From Sphingomonas sp. OK281 (GTDB lineage: Bacteria; Pseudomonadota; Alphaproteobacteria; Sphingomonadales; Sphingomonadaceae): DNA of 64,000 bases. The DNA lies in NCBI RefSeq assembly GCF_900115295.1, contig NZ_FOVZ01000003.1:186001-250000 (forward strand), read 5' to 3'. Below are positions 20,204 to 28,640 of this stretch, in pieces. Numbering within the stretch: the stretch's first letter is position 1; each line of letters opens with the position of its first letter. Position numbers and translations under genes: made by a program. The notes under the pieces are model-generated. The model had not been told where the DNA came from. It saw only the letters and a program-made list of their open reading frames with translations, and made no database searches.

Positions 20204-22402
20204 ATGCACGCAGCCGATCATCGACTATCATCGCGTCCGCCCGCCGCAGGTTTGCGGTGTCGCATAGCCAGTTTGGTGGGCGCTACCGCGACGCCCGTCG
20301 TCGTGGCCCTGACGATCGGCACCTTGGTGACGCCCGCCATCGGGCAGATCGCGCCGGCCTCTTCGTCAGTAGCGAAGAAGCCAGCCGCCACGCCGACCGC
20401 GGTCGAGATCACCGACAACCCCGGTGATATCGTCGTTCTCGGCACAAGTTCGGCGCGCGATGCATCGCTGGGGTCGGACAGGATCACCCGGCGGATGTCA
20501 CAATCGAGCCGCTCGCTGGAGCGAGACCTGATCGTCGCCAACGGGACCTACCGGCTTTCGGACGCGCTCGAACTGTTCAGCGGGATCAGCCAGCAGAACA
20601 ACCGTGGCGGCTTTCTCGACAATTTCGCGATCCGCGGGTTCCTTGGCACGCCCGACGGCGGCGCCGAATATTATGTCGACGGGTTTCTCGGCAATCGCGG
20701 CCTTGCGCCGCCGCGCGACCCTGCCACGACCGAGCGTATCGAGGTGCTGAAGGGGCCGGCGGGTGCGGTATTCGGCGACATCGATCCGGGCGGTCGCGTC
20801 AACATCGTGTCGAAGACGCCGCGCTTTACCCCGCATGCGGAGGCGACGCTGCTCTACGGATCGTTCGACACGCGGCGCGGCGAACTGGACGTCACCGGGC
20901 CATTGTCCGCGACGATCGCGGGCCGGATCGTGGTCGCCGCCGAGGACAGCGATGGCTATCGCGATTTCGTCGGCCTGTCCCGCCGAGTCGTCTCGCCTTC
21001 GCTGACCTGGCAACCGCGGGTGGGGACGCGGATCACCGCGCTGGCCGAATATACGCGGTTCGATTCGGCGTTCGACCGCGGCGTGCCCGCAGTCTCCGGC
21101 AACGCGCTCGCGGTACCGCGCGACCGGTTCTTCGGCGAACCCGGCGATGGCGACCACCGCATGCGCAACACCCGCCTGCAATTGACCGGCGATCAGGCGC
21201 TGGGCGGCGAATGGTCGCTGAACGGCGGCGTCGCGTGGCGCCACAGCACGCTGCGCGGCTTCTCCAGCGACCAGTCGCGGTTGCTGGCCGACCAGCGGAC
21301 GCTGTGGCGGCAACGGCGCGAGCGCGACTATGCGGCGACCGACCTGTCGGCGCGGATCGAGCTTGCTGGCCAGTTCGAGGCGCTGGGGGTCCATCACCCG
21401 AGCCTCGGCGTGAAAGGCTATACGCTCGACTACCACGAAGGCCTGCGTCGCCGGAACCCGACCGCGGCGTTCCCCTATGCGATCGACGTCGAGAACCCGG
21501 TCTATGGCGGCACCGCGCAACCGTTGCTGCCGTTCCTCGACCAGCGCGAGAAACGGCGTGTCGTGACGCTGTATGCGCAGGATATGTGGGATCTCGACGA
21601 TCGGCTGACGCTGACCGGTGGCGTGCGCTTCGATGCCTATCGCCAGCAATTGCACCGCAACCTGACCGGAGTGACGGCACCGGCGGTGACGGGCGAGCCG
21701 GTGAAGTTCCGCGTCGGCGCGCGCTACCGAGTGACGGACGGCATCGCGCTCCATGCCAATTGGGCCGAGTCGTTCCTGCTCAATTCGGGGACGGGGCGGA
21801 CCGGCGATCCGTTCGGCCCGGAAAGCGCCAAGGGCTATGAACTCGGCATTGCGGGGCATTGGCGGGGCCTCGATGTCGCCGCGACCGTCTTCGATATCGA
21901 GAAGCGCGGCATCCTGACCAACGACCCGGTCGACCCCAATTTCAACGCGCCGGTCGGGTCGTTGACCAGTCGCGGCGTCGAACTCGACCTGTCCGCCACG
22001 CTCGTCCGCCATTGGCAGGTCGTCGCCAACTATGCCTATATCGATGCGCGGGCGGACGACGCGACCTTCGCGACGCCGGACGTGCTGAACGTCGCGAAGC
22101 ATTCGGGCACGCTGCTCGTCGTCGGACGCTATCGGACCGGGTGGGGTACGCAGTGGTCGATCAGCGGCGGTGCGACCCATGTCGGCAACCGCGCCGGCGC
22201 GATCGACACCAGTGGACTCCGCCTTCCCGCCTACACGAAGGCGAAGCTTGCCGGCGAGATCGGGGTGACGCCGGCGCTGACGCTGCGGCTCGAAGCCGAC
22301 AATCTGTTCGACGTGCACTATGCCATGAGTTCGTACAGCCCGGTCTGGATCTTCCCCGGCGCGCCGCGGACGGTGCGCGTATCGGCGCGCATGGCCTTGT
22401 GA
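20204..22402 (+). CDS. TonB-dependent siderophore receptor
   Basis: A 732-residue outer-membrane receptor of the FhuA/FpvA class. A long N-terminal signal region ends near TPAIGQ. A TonB-box-like DIVVLGT precedes the plug domain, which shows DNFAIRGF, ERIEVLKGPAGAVFGDIDPGG and VNIVSKTP. The rest is a 22-strand barrel ending in an aromatic/hydrophobic C-terminus (RTVRVSARMAL). Such receptors import ferric siderophores with TonB-ExbBD energy. The ATG at 20204 follows GGGGGAT; the open frame begins at 20159. No siderophore synthesis or ABC genes are adjacent, so it may use a foreign siderophore. Confidence 0.93.
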   Translation: MHAADHRLSSRPPAAGLRCRIASLVGATATPVVVALTIGTLVTPAIGQIAPASSSVAKKPAATPTAVEITDNPGDIVVLGTSSARDASLGSDRITRRMSQSSRSLERDLIVANGTYRLSDALELFSGISQQNNRGGFLDNFAIRGFLGTPDGGAEYYVDGFLGNRGLAPPRDPATTERIEVLKGPAGAVFGDIDPGGRVNIVSKTPRFTPHAEATLLYGSFDTRRGELDVTGPLSATIAGRIVVAAEDSDGYRDFVGLSRRVVSPSLTWQPRVGTRITALAEYTRFDSAFDRGVPAVSGNALAVPRDRFFGEPGDGDHRMRNTRLQLTGDQALGGEWSLNGGVAWRHSTLRGFSSDQSRLLADQRTLWRQRRERDYAATDLSARIELAGQFEALGVHHPSLGVKGYTLDYHEGLRRRNPTAAFPYAIDVENPVYGGTAQPLLPFLDQREKRRVVTLYAQDMWDLDDRLTLTGGVRFDAYRQQLHRNLTGVTAPAVTGEPVKFRVGARYRVTDGIALHANWAESFLLNSGTGRTGDPFGPESAKGYELGIAGHWRGLDVAATVFDIEKRGILTNDPVDPNFNAPVGSLTSRGVELDLSATLVRHWQVVANYAYIDARADDATFATPDVLNVAKHSGTLLVVGRYRTGWGTQWSISGGATHVGNRAGAIDTSGLRLPAYTKAKLAGEIGVTPALTLRLEADNLFDVHYAMSSYSPVWIFPGAPRTVRVSARMAL

Positions 22403-22447
22403 CTGCCCCGCGCTTTGGATCCGCGCTCGTCGGGTCTATCGTGCGGC

Positions 22448-22864
22448 ATGGACGAATTGACGCTCAGCGTGGTCGGCATCGACTTCCCCAACACGGACCG
22501 GAGCAAGAGCAACCGCCGCATGGAACTGCTGCTCTGCGCGCCCGGCGAACCCGTCGACCTCCGCCGCGAGCCGAAGAACCCGCACGACGCCAACGCCGTC
22601 GCCGTGTTCAGCGGACGCGGCGTGCAGATGGGCTACCTCTCCGCCGAGCGCGCGCCGTTGATCGGCCGGCGCATGCAGCAGGAAGAGCATGTCGCGGTGT
22701 TCCAGGCGCTGGTCGGCACCATGGCCTATATCCGCATCCGCTTCGGCGGCGGCGCGCCGACCCTGCCCGATCCAGACGCCCCCGCGCCGGCAAGGTCTCG
22801 CCCGGCTACGTTCGACCCCGACGCCTTCTACCCCGACCCCGAGGGCCCCGAATGGGGCGCCTGA
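22448..22864 (+). CDS. HIRAN domain-containing protein
   Basis: A 138-residue protein with a HIRAN-like core: LTLSVVGIDFPNTDRSKSNR, then LRREPKNPHDANAVAVFS and GVQMGYLSAERAPLIGRRM. HIRAN domains bind 3' ends of single-stranded DNA in HLTF-type helicases, and bacterial stand-alone forms are of unknown role. The C-terminus is Pro/Asp-rich (FDPDAFYPDPEGPEWGA). The ATG at 22448 fits the domain start; the frame is open from 22415. It lies 45 bases after the TonB receptor. Confidence 0.85.
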   Translation: MDELTLSVVGIDFPNTDRSKSNRRMELLLCAPGEPVDLRREPKNPHDANAVAVFSGRGVQMGYLSAERAPLIGRRMQQEEHVAVFQALVGTMAYIRIRFGGGAPTLPDPDAPAPARSRPATFDPDAFYPDPEGPEWGA

Positions 22865-22912
22865 CCAGACTCGTATAATCCTCCCCCTGGCGGGGGAGGA
22901 TATCTGCACGCG

Positions 22913-23671
22913 TCAGATCGCCTGCGCGCTGACCGTCCGCCCGGTCGCCTCAAGATCGCGCGTCAGGTCGGCGAGGCACCGATCGACCAGCGCCTCGTCC
23001 GAACTCCGCACGACGAAATTCGCGCCCGTCTTGCCATCGCGAAAGAACGGATAGCTGCCGATCGCGACGCCCTCATGCGCCTTCTCGGCGTCGCGCAGGA
23101 TATCCGCGACCTCGCTCTCGGCCACCCAGCACCCGATCGTCTTCGAGACCACCGGGCGCCCGCCCTCCAGCGTGCCCGTCAACGCGTCGAGCATCCCCGC
23201 GGTAATGTGCGGCACGCCCGCCATGATGAAGATGTTGCCGATCCGGATCCCCGGCGCGCCCGACACCTTGTTGTCGATCAGGTCCGCCCCGACCGGCACC
23301 CGCGCCATCCGCGCCCGCGCTTCGGTCAGCCCGCCGCGCGTCGCGTAATACGCTTCCAGCACCGCCATCGCGCGCGGATGATGCTCGACCGCGACGCCCA
23401 GCGCCTCGGCGATCGCATCCACGGTGATGTCGTCGTGAGTCGGCCCGATCCCGCCAGTCGTGAACAAATAATCGTTGCGTTCGCGCAAAATGTTGACCGC
23501 CTCGACGATCGCCTCGGTCTTGTCGGCGACCACGCGCACCTCGGCGAGGCGTATGCCCTGCACGTTGAGCCAGGCCGCGATCTGCGCGACGTTCTTGTCC
23601 TGCGTGCGGCCCGACAGGATCTCGTCGCCGATGATCGTCAGCGCGGCCGTCCAGATGCGTTCCTCTACCAT
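22913..23671 (-). CDS. CinA-N/MoaB-like molybdopterin-binding domain protein
   Basis: A 252-residue protein of the competence/damage-inducible protein A family (molybdopterin-binding fold only, without the C-terminal CinA deamidase). Motifs: TIIGDEILSGRTQDKN, FTTGGIGPTHDDITVDAIAEALG and GAPGIRIGNIFIMAGVPHI. Related CinA proteins hydrolyse ADP-ribose or NMN; the activity of this short form is not established. It is divergent from map with 50 bases between starts. Confidence 0.88.
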   Translation of the reverse strand: MVEERIWTAALTIIGDEILSGRTQDKNVAQIAAWLNVQGIRLAEVRVVADKTEAIVEAVNILRERNDYLFTTGGIGPTHDDITVDAIAEALGVAVEHHPRAMAVLEAYYATRGGLTEARARMARVPVGADLIDNKVSGAPGIRIGNIFIMAGVPHITAGMLDALTGTLEGGRPVVSKTIGCWVAESEVADILRDAEKAHEGVAIGSYPFFRDGKTGANFVVRSSDEALVDRCLADLTRDLEATGRTVSAQAI

Positions 23672-23721
23672 GCCCTCGCATAGCCTCGCAAAACCGCGCC
23701 CGCCACGCTATATCGTGCGTC

Positions 23722-24549
23722 ATGACCGAATATGTAACCGTCACCTCGGACCAGCCCGACGCGCGCACCGGCGCCATCAAGCTGCACGGCCCCGCCGCAT
23801 TCGCCGGCATGATGAAGGCAGGGCAGCTCGCCGCCGAAACGCTCGACATGATCGTCCCGCACATGGTGCCGGGCGTGACCACCGCCGAGATCGACCGGCT
23901 GATCTACGACTTCATCGTGGCCGGCGGCGGCGTCCCCGCGACGCTCGGCTATCGCGGCTACACGCACAGCGTCTGCATCTCGATCAACCATGTCGTCTGC
24001 CACGGCATCCCGAGCGAAAAGACGCTGAAATCGGGCGATATCGTCAACGTCGACGTCACGCCCTTGCTCGACGGCTGGCACGGCGACACGAGCCGCATGT
24101 ACCTGATCGGCGACGTACCCATCAAGGCGCGCCGCCTCGTCGAAGTCACCTACGAATGCCTGATGATCGGCATCGAGCACGCCAAGCCCGGCAACCGCAT
24201 GGGCGACGTCGCCAACGCGATCCAGCGCCATGCCGAGAAGCACCGCTACGGCGTAGTCCGCGATTTCTGCGGTCACGGCGTCGGCCGCCTGTTCCACGAC
24301 GCCCCCGAAGTCGTCCATGTCGGCAAGCCCGGCACCGGCCCCGAGCTTCGCCCCGGCATGATCTTCACGATCGAGCCGATGATCAACATCGGCCGCCCCG
24401 ACGTGAAGCTGCTCGACGATGGCTGGACGGCCGTGACCCGCGACCGCTCGCTGTCCGCGCAGTTCGAGCATTCGATCGGGATTACCGAGACGGGTTGCGA
24501 CATCTTTACGCTGAGCCCCAAGGGCTACACGCAGCCGCCGTACGTGTGA
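23722..24549 (+). CDS. map: Methionine aminopeptidase, type I
   Basis: MAP removes the N-terminal Met from nascent proteins after deformylation. The 275-residue protein keeps the active-site set: His94 in VVCHGIP, metal ligands Asp111 (NVDVTP) and Asp122 (HGDTSRMY), the His of GHGVGRLFHDAP, the Glu of TIEPMI and the Glu of QFEHSIGIT. The N-terminus has about 20 extra residues against E. coli MAP. The partner deformylase gene (def) is about 35 kb away in this window. Confidence 0.96.
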   Translation: MTEYVTVTSDQPDARTGAIKLHGPAAFAGMMKAGQLAAETLDMIVPHMVPGVTTAEIDRLIYDFIVAGGGVPATLGYRGYTHSVCISINHVVCHGIPSEKTLKSGDIVNVDVTPLLDGWHGDTSRMYLIGDVPIKARRLVEVTYECLMIGIEHAKPGNRMGDVANAIQRHAEKHRYGVVRDFCGHGVGRLFHDAPEVVHVGKPGTGPELRPGMIFTIEPMINIGRPDVKLLDDGWTAVTRDRSLSAQFEHSIGITETGCDIFTLSPKGYTQPPYV

Positions 24550-24601
24550 CCGCCGGTTCGGCGGACTTGCATTTCGAATAAAGCGTATCTACAAATAATT
24601 C

Positions 24602-24853
24602 GTGGATACCGAGTTCGATCCGGTCAAGGACGAAGCGAACATTGCCAAGCATGGCATATCGCTCACCCGCGCGGTCGAACTTGCTGGCGTCATAATCGTC
24701 GAGGACACGCGGTTCGCGGAAGATCGCTACCGCTTGTACGGCACGATCGACGGTATCCCTCACTGCGCGGCGGTGACGATACGCGGTACAGCCGTCCGCG
24801 TAATCAACCTGCGCCGCGCCCATGCGAAGGAGTTACGCCGTCATGGCTGGTGA
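24602..24853 (+). CDS. brnT: BrnT-family toxin
   Basis: An 83-residue RelE-fold ribonuclease toxin: FDPVKDEANIAKHGISLTRA, EDTRFAEDRYRLYGTIDG and VINLRRAHAKELRRHG are hallmark BrnT segments. BrnT cuts mRNA and halts translation under stress. A GTG start at 24602 follows an A/T-rich stretch without ribosome-binding site, so a leaderless transcript is possible. The antitoxin gene overlaps its end by 11 bases, in the usual toxin-first order. Confidence 0.9.
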   Translation: MDTEFDPVKDEANIAKHGISLTRAVELAGVIIVEDTRFAEDRYRLYGTIDGIPHCAAVTIRGTAVRVINLRRAHAKELRRHGW

Positions 24854-25118
24854 TACCCCGGAAATCGTATTCGACGATGACAATCCCGAATGGACCGAAG
24901 CCGATTTCGCGCGGGCCCGGCCGATCGCAGACTTCCCGGAATTGGCAGCGGCCTTTCCGAACGGCAGCAAATCGCGCGGCCGGCCAAAGGGCTCCATCAC
25001 CTCTGGCAAGTCTCTCGTCTCCCTGCGGCTCGACAACGACGTGCTTGAAAGGTTTCGCGCGAGCGGACCCGGCTGGCAGTCGCGGATCAACGAAACGTTG
25101 CGCGCCGCCAAGCCATAA
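24843..25118 (+). CDS. brnA: BrnA-family antitoxin
   Basis: A 91-residue antitoxin. The N-terminal part (DDDNPEWTEADFARARPIAD) binds the toxin in known pairs, and the C-terminal ribbon-helix-helix (KSLVSLRLDNDVLERFRASG, then WQSRINETLRAA) binds DNA and represses the operon. The ATG at 24843 lies within the brnT 3' end. Together with brnT it forms a compact module between map and purL, probably a horizontally gained island. Confidence 0.9.
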   Translation: MAGDTPEIVFDDDNPEWTEADFARARPIADFPELAAAFPNGSKSRGRPKGSITSGKSLVSLRLDNDVLERFRASGPGWQSRINETLRAAKP

Positions 25119-25199
25119 GCGGGGTAATTACGGTCCCAAACCACATTGTCGCTGTTCGCACAGGTGACGGACGGCCCCCACCCCGCTAAAGCCCGCCCC

Positions 25200-27428
25200 A
25201 TGACCGAGATCACACCGCAGATCGTCGCCGACCACGGCCTGTCCCCCGAAGAATATGAGCGCGTCCTGCGCGCCATCGGCCGTGAGCCGAACATGGTCGA
25301 GCTCGGCATCTTCTCGGTCATGTGGTCCGAGCATTGCAGCTACAAATCCAGCAAGATCCACCTGATGAAGCTCCCCACCAAGGGCCCCCGCGTCATCTGC
25401 GGGCCGGGCGAGAACGCCGGCGTCGTCGATATCGGCGACAATCAGGCGGCGATCTTCAAGATGGAGAGCCACAACCACCCGTCCTATATCGAGCCGTATC
25501 AGGGCGCCGCGACCGGCGTCGGCGGCATCCTGCGCGACGTCTTCACGATGGGCGCGCGGCCGATCGCCAACCTCAACGCGCTGCGCTTCGGCCGGCCCGA
25601 TCATCCCAAGATGCGCCACCTGATCTCGGGCGTGGTCCACGGCATCGGCGGCTACGGCAATTGCGTCGGCGTGCCGACCGTCGGCGGCGAGGTGAACTTC
25701 CACAGCGCGTATGACGGCAACATCCTCGTCAATGCGATGACCGTCGGGATCGCCGACCAGGACAAGATCTTCTATTCCGCAGCCTCGGGTATCGGCAACC
25801 CGATCGTCTATGTCGGCAGCAAGACCGGCCGCGACGGCATTCACGGCGCGACGATGGCCTCGGCCGATTTCGGCGAGGATTCGGACGCCAAGCGCCCGAC
25901 CGTCCAGGTCGGCGATCCGTTCACCGAAAAGCTGCTGATCGAAGCGTGCCTCGAACTCATGGCGACCGACGTGATCGTCGCGATTCAGGACATGGGCGCC
26001 GCGGGCCTCACCTCGTCCGCGGTCGAGATGGCGTCGAAGGGCGGCGTCGGCATCGAGCTGACGATGGACGACGTGCCGCAGCGCGAGACCGGCATGACGC
26101 CGTACGAGATGATGCTGTCGGAATCGCAGGAGCGCATGCTGATGGTCCTCAAACCCGGCCGCGAAGCCGAGGCCGAGGCGATCTTCAAGAAGTGGGAGCT
26201 CGATTTCGCGGTGATCGGCCGCGTCACCGACACCGGCCGGATGGTGCTGACCTTCAAGGGCGAGACCGTCTGCGACATCCCGCTCGGTCCGCTCGCCGAC
26301 GAAGCGCCGCTCTACGATCGCCCGCACGTCCCGACGCCCAAGCCGGCGCCGCTCGCCAACGCGCCGCACAGCAGCGACATCGCCGCCGACCTGCTCACGC
26401 TGATGGGCTCGCCGGACGTCGCCTCGCGCCGCTGGATCTGGGAGCAGTACGATCACATGGTCGGCGCCGACACCGTGCAGCGCCCCGGTGGCGACGCCGC
26501 GGTCGTCCGCGTCCACGGCACGCAGAAGGCGCTGGCCATGACCACCGACTGCACACCGCGCTATTGCTTCGCCGACCCGGTCGAGGGCGGTAAGCAGGCG
26601 GTCGCCGAAGCGTGGCGCAACCTGACCGCGGTCGGCGCACTGCCCTTGGCGGTCACCAACTGCCTCAACTTCGCCAACCCGCAGCGCCCCGAGATCATGG
26701 GCCAGATCGTCGGCTGCCTCGAAGGCATGAGCGACGCCTGCATCGCGCTCGACTTCCCGATCGTGTCGGGCAATGTCTCGCTATACAATGAATCGAAGGC
26801 GACGGGCGGCGGCTCCGCGATCCTGCCGACACCGGCGATCGGCGCGATCGGGTTGCTGGCGGACTGGCAGAAGAATGCGACGATCGCGTTCAAGGGCTCG
26901 GGCGACATCATCCTCGCGGTCGGCACGCGCGGTGGCCATCTCGGCCAGTCGCTGTGGCTGCGCGAGTGCCACGGCCGCGAACAGCTCGACGCCGGCCCGC
27001 CCCCGCCGGTCGATCTCGCCGCCGAACGTCGCGTCGGCGACTTGATCCGGGAGGCGATCGCGCTCGGCCAGCTGACTGCGGTTCATGACGTGTCCGACGG
27101 CGGTATTGCGGTGACGCTTGCCGAGATGGCGCTCGCCGGCGGGATCGGCGCGATGATCGACCGCAAGCAGCCGTTCGACTGCGCGCGCTCGTTCTTCGCC
27201 GAGGACCAGGGCGTCTACATCGTCACGGTCGACGACCATTCGCTGCTCGACTTCCTCGGCGCGGCGCATGCGGCGGACGTCGAGGCCGAGCCCCTGGGTC
27301 GCACGGGCGGCAAGCGCCTGATCTTCGAACGCCCCGACCGCGACGACGTCATCGCGCTCGATACGTTGCGGACTGCGCACGAGGGATTCTTTCCGAAGCT
27401 GATGGGCGTGGATGCAGCTTTGGCTTAA
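25200..27428 (+). CDS. purL: Phosphoribosylformylglycinamidine synthase, large subunit
   Basis: The 742-residue small-form PurL makes FGAM from FGAR, ATP and ammonia delivered by PurQ in purine synthesis. Motifs include [10 protein letters not shown] near residue 45, [13 protein letters not shown], the metal-binding ESHNHPS and the later [20 protein letters not shown] and [18 protein letters not shown]. The ATG at 25200 starts the conserved part; the frame is open from 25146 but there is no ribosome-binding site at either. PurQ and PurS are not in this window. Confidence 0.96.
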   Translation: MTEITPQIVADHGLSPEEYERVLRAIGREPNMVELGIFSVMWSEHCSYKSSKIHLMKLPTKGPRVICGPGENAGVVDIGDNQAAIFKMESHNHPSYIEPYQGAATGVGGILRDVFTMGARPIANLNALRFGRPDHPKMRHLISGVVHGIGGYGNCVGVPTVGGEVNFHSAYDGNILVNAMTVGIADQDKIFYSAASGIGNPIVYVGSKTGRDGIHGATMASADFGEDSDAKRPTVQVGDPFTEKLLIEACLELMATDVIVAIQDMGAAGLTSSAVEMASKGGVGIELTMDDVPQRETGMTPYEMMLSESQERMLMVLKPGREAEAEAIFKKWELDFAVIGRVTDTGRMVLTFKGETVCDIPLGPLADEAPLYDRPHVPTPKPAPLANAPHSSDIAADLLTLMGSPDVASRRWIWEQYDHMVGADTVQRPGGDAAVVRVHGTQKALAMTTDCTPRYCFADPVEGGKQAVAEAWRNLTAVGALPLAVTNCLNFANPQRPEIMGQIVGCLEGMSDACIALDFPIVSGNVSLYNESKATGGGSAILPTPAIGAIGLLADWQKNATIAFKGSGDIILAVGTRGGHLGQSLWLRECHGREQLDAGPPPPVDLAAERRVGDLIREAIALGQLTAVHDVSDGGIAVTLAEMALAGGIGAMIDRKQPFDCARSFFAEDQGVYIVTVDDHSLLDFLGAAHAADVEAEPLGRTGGKRLIFERPDRDDVIALDTLRTAHEGFFPKLMGVDAALA

Positions 27429-27506
27429 GGCAACGCGATGGCGGGTGAACTGAAACGCACCCTGCTGCCGACGACCGCTGTTTGCCACTGCCCGCCCTTC
27501 ACAAGC

Positions 27507-27611
27507 ACCACCCCGGCGAAGGCCGGGGCCCAGTTGGGAACGCCGAGGTAACGGAGCACTGCGCTCATCATCACCGTTCCCCAACTGGGCCCCGGCCTCC
27601 GCCGGGGTGGT
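27507..27611. repeat. Palindromic repeat, family B
   Basis: Arms ACCACCCCGGCGAAGGCCGG and CCCCGGCCTCCGCCGGGG with a TAACGGAG core; the same plan as copies at 5880, 56609 and 58463. It lies about 80 bases after purL. Confidence 0.85.
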
Positions 27612-27650
27612 TGTCCTTCGGAGTAAGGCACCAACCTCAAACCACAGCAT

Positions 27651-27703
27651 GTTTCCCCGCGAAGGCGGGGACCCAGACTGGGCTCCCGCCTTCGCGGGAG
27701 AAC
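27651..27703. repeat. Palindromic repeat, family A
   Basis: Arms TTCCCCGCGAAGGCGGGG and CTCCCGCCTTCGCGGGAG, inverted, around CCCAGACTGGG. The left arm has drifted (CCCC instead of TCCC), so the stem is imperfect. Confidence 0.85.
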
Positions 27704-27751
27704 AAGGAGCGGAGAGTTGTCGTCCGATCGAGCTCAAGTAAGGCTGAGCGC

Positions 27752-27775
27752 CCACCTCCACCTCCACCTCCACCT
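27752..27775. repeat. Hexamer tandem repeat (CCACCT)x4
   Basis: Four exact CCACCT units in a row between two palindromic elements. It is a simple-sequence repeat that could vary in copy number by slippage; it is not inside a supported gene. Confidence 0.8.
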
Positions 27776-27784
27776 CCCCCTCTC

Positions 27785-27869
27785 CGTCATCCCAGCGAAA
27801 GCTGGGATCTCCCGCACCGGGCCGCAGCGCCAGCCAACGGGGATACCCCAGCGTTTGCTGGAGTGACGG
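27785..27869. repeat. Palindromic repeat, family C (GTCATCCCAGCGAAAGCTGG)
   Basis: Left arm CGTCATCCCAGCGAAAGCTG and right arm CAGCGTTTGCTGGAGTGACG are imperfect inverses. A related copy is at 47583. Confidence 0.7.
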
Positions 27870-28213
27870 GGGCGGATCGGCTTCGGGGGCGACAGCCGAG
27901 GAGGGCAAGGCGAGGTACGGCGGGGTATTGCGCAGGGACGACAGGTCAAGCAGATGATCGACCGGGTAGCCGACACACAGAGCGGTGAGGCATCTGACGC
28001 CGAGATGCCCCTCAAAGCGGCCTGTCCTACACCACCGCGATATGCCAGCGTCGGACGATGATCGAAGCATTCCACGCCTACAGCGCTACCAAGACGCGTC
28101 GACCGGATCCGAGCATCGATCGAGCACCACCTGTGTCGGGCCGGCCCAGCCGAGGCCGCCACTCTTGCAACGCCGCCGAGCGCGATCATGCCGTCTTCCA
28201 GCGTGGACAACGA
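27870..28213. other. Intergenic stretch without a recognised gene
   Basis: Frames on both strands are open here only because of high GC, and none shows a family motif or a good start. It may be decayed sequence upstream of the DUF418 repeats. Confidence 0.4.
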
Positions 28214-28640
28214 CCTCACGGAAATGCTGCGCGAGCGTCTACACTTCCTATACTTCACTTTTCCCGCAGGCCCCCCGCCCCCGCCAGAGCCACTACGCTC
28301 GACCTCATCCGTGGCGTCGCCGTCACCAGCAAGCCCGCCGTTAAGATTGCCTCATCCCAAGCGATTCGATGGCCTCACGGAAATGCTGCGCGAGCGTCTA
28401 CACTTTCTATACTTCACTTTTCCGGCAGGCCCCCCGCCCCCGCCAGAACCGCCACGCGCGACCTCATCCGTGGCGTCGCCGTCACCCGCAAGCCCGCCGC
28501 TAAGATTGCCCCATCCCAAGCAATTCGACGCTCCGACGAAACGCCGCGCGAGCGTCTACACTTCCTATACTTCACTCTGCCCGCATGACCCCCGCCTCCA
28601 CCAGAATAGCCACGCTCGACCTCATCCGAGGCGTCGCCGT
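28214..28640 (+). repeat. Three tandem copies (about 159 bp) of the 5' region of the DUF418 gene
   Basis: Copy 1 starts at 28214, copy 2 at 28373 and copy 3 at about 28531. Each holds GCGTCTACACTTYCTATACT followed by sequence matching the first codons of the DUF418 gene (the reading DLIRGVAV is preserved in all). Only copy 3 keeps the ATG (GCATGA); copies 1 and 2 have GCAGGC there, so they cannot start the protein. Copies 1 and 2 are closer to each other than to copy 3. The array looks like a duplicated promoter plus gene start with two copies decaying. Confidence 0.85.
28541..28588 (+). other. Remnant of MLRxRLHFLYFT leader frame overlapping the DUF418 start
   Basis: Reading ACG CCG CGC ... 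gives TPRERLHFLYFTLPA then TGA, and the TGA overlaps the DUF418 ATG by three of four bases (ATGA). Copies 1 and 2 start with ATG at 28224 and 28383 and read MLRERLHFLYFTFPA. The same peptide frame precedes rmuC (58232-58179). Here the ATG has become ACG, so if translated it would need another start. Confidence 0.4.

Noticed and set aside
20498-22318. 606-residue frame antisense to the siderophore receptor
   Set aside because: No domain, and the receptor frame is clearly coding.
26781-28070. 429-residue minus-strand frame over the purL end and repeats
   Set aside because: It reads through three palindromic repeats and the purL antisense; residues such as SPAKAGAQSGSPPSRG are repeat translation products.
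28214-28640. CRISPR-like array
   Set aside because: Only three long (about 159 bp) diverged copies without short regular spacers; they match a gene 5' end.
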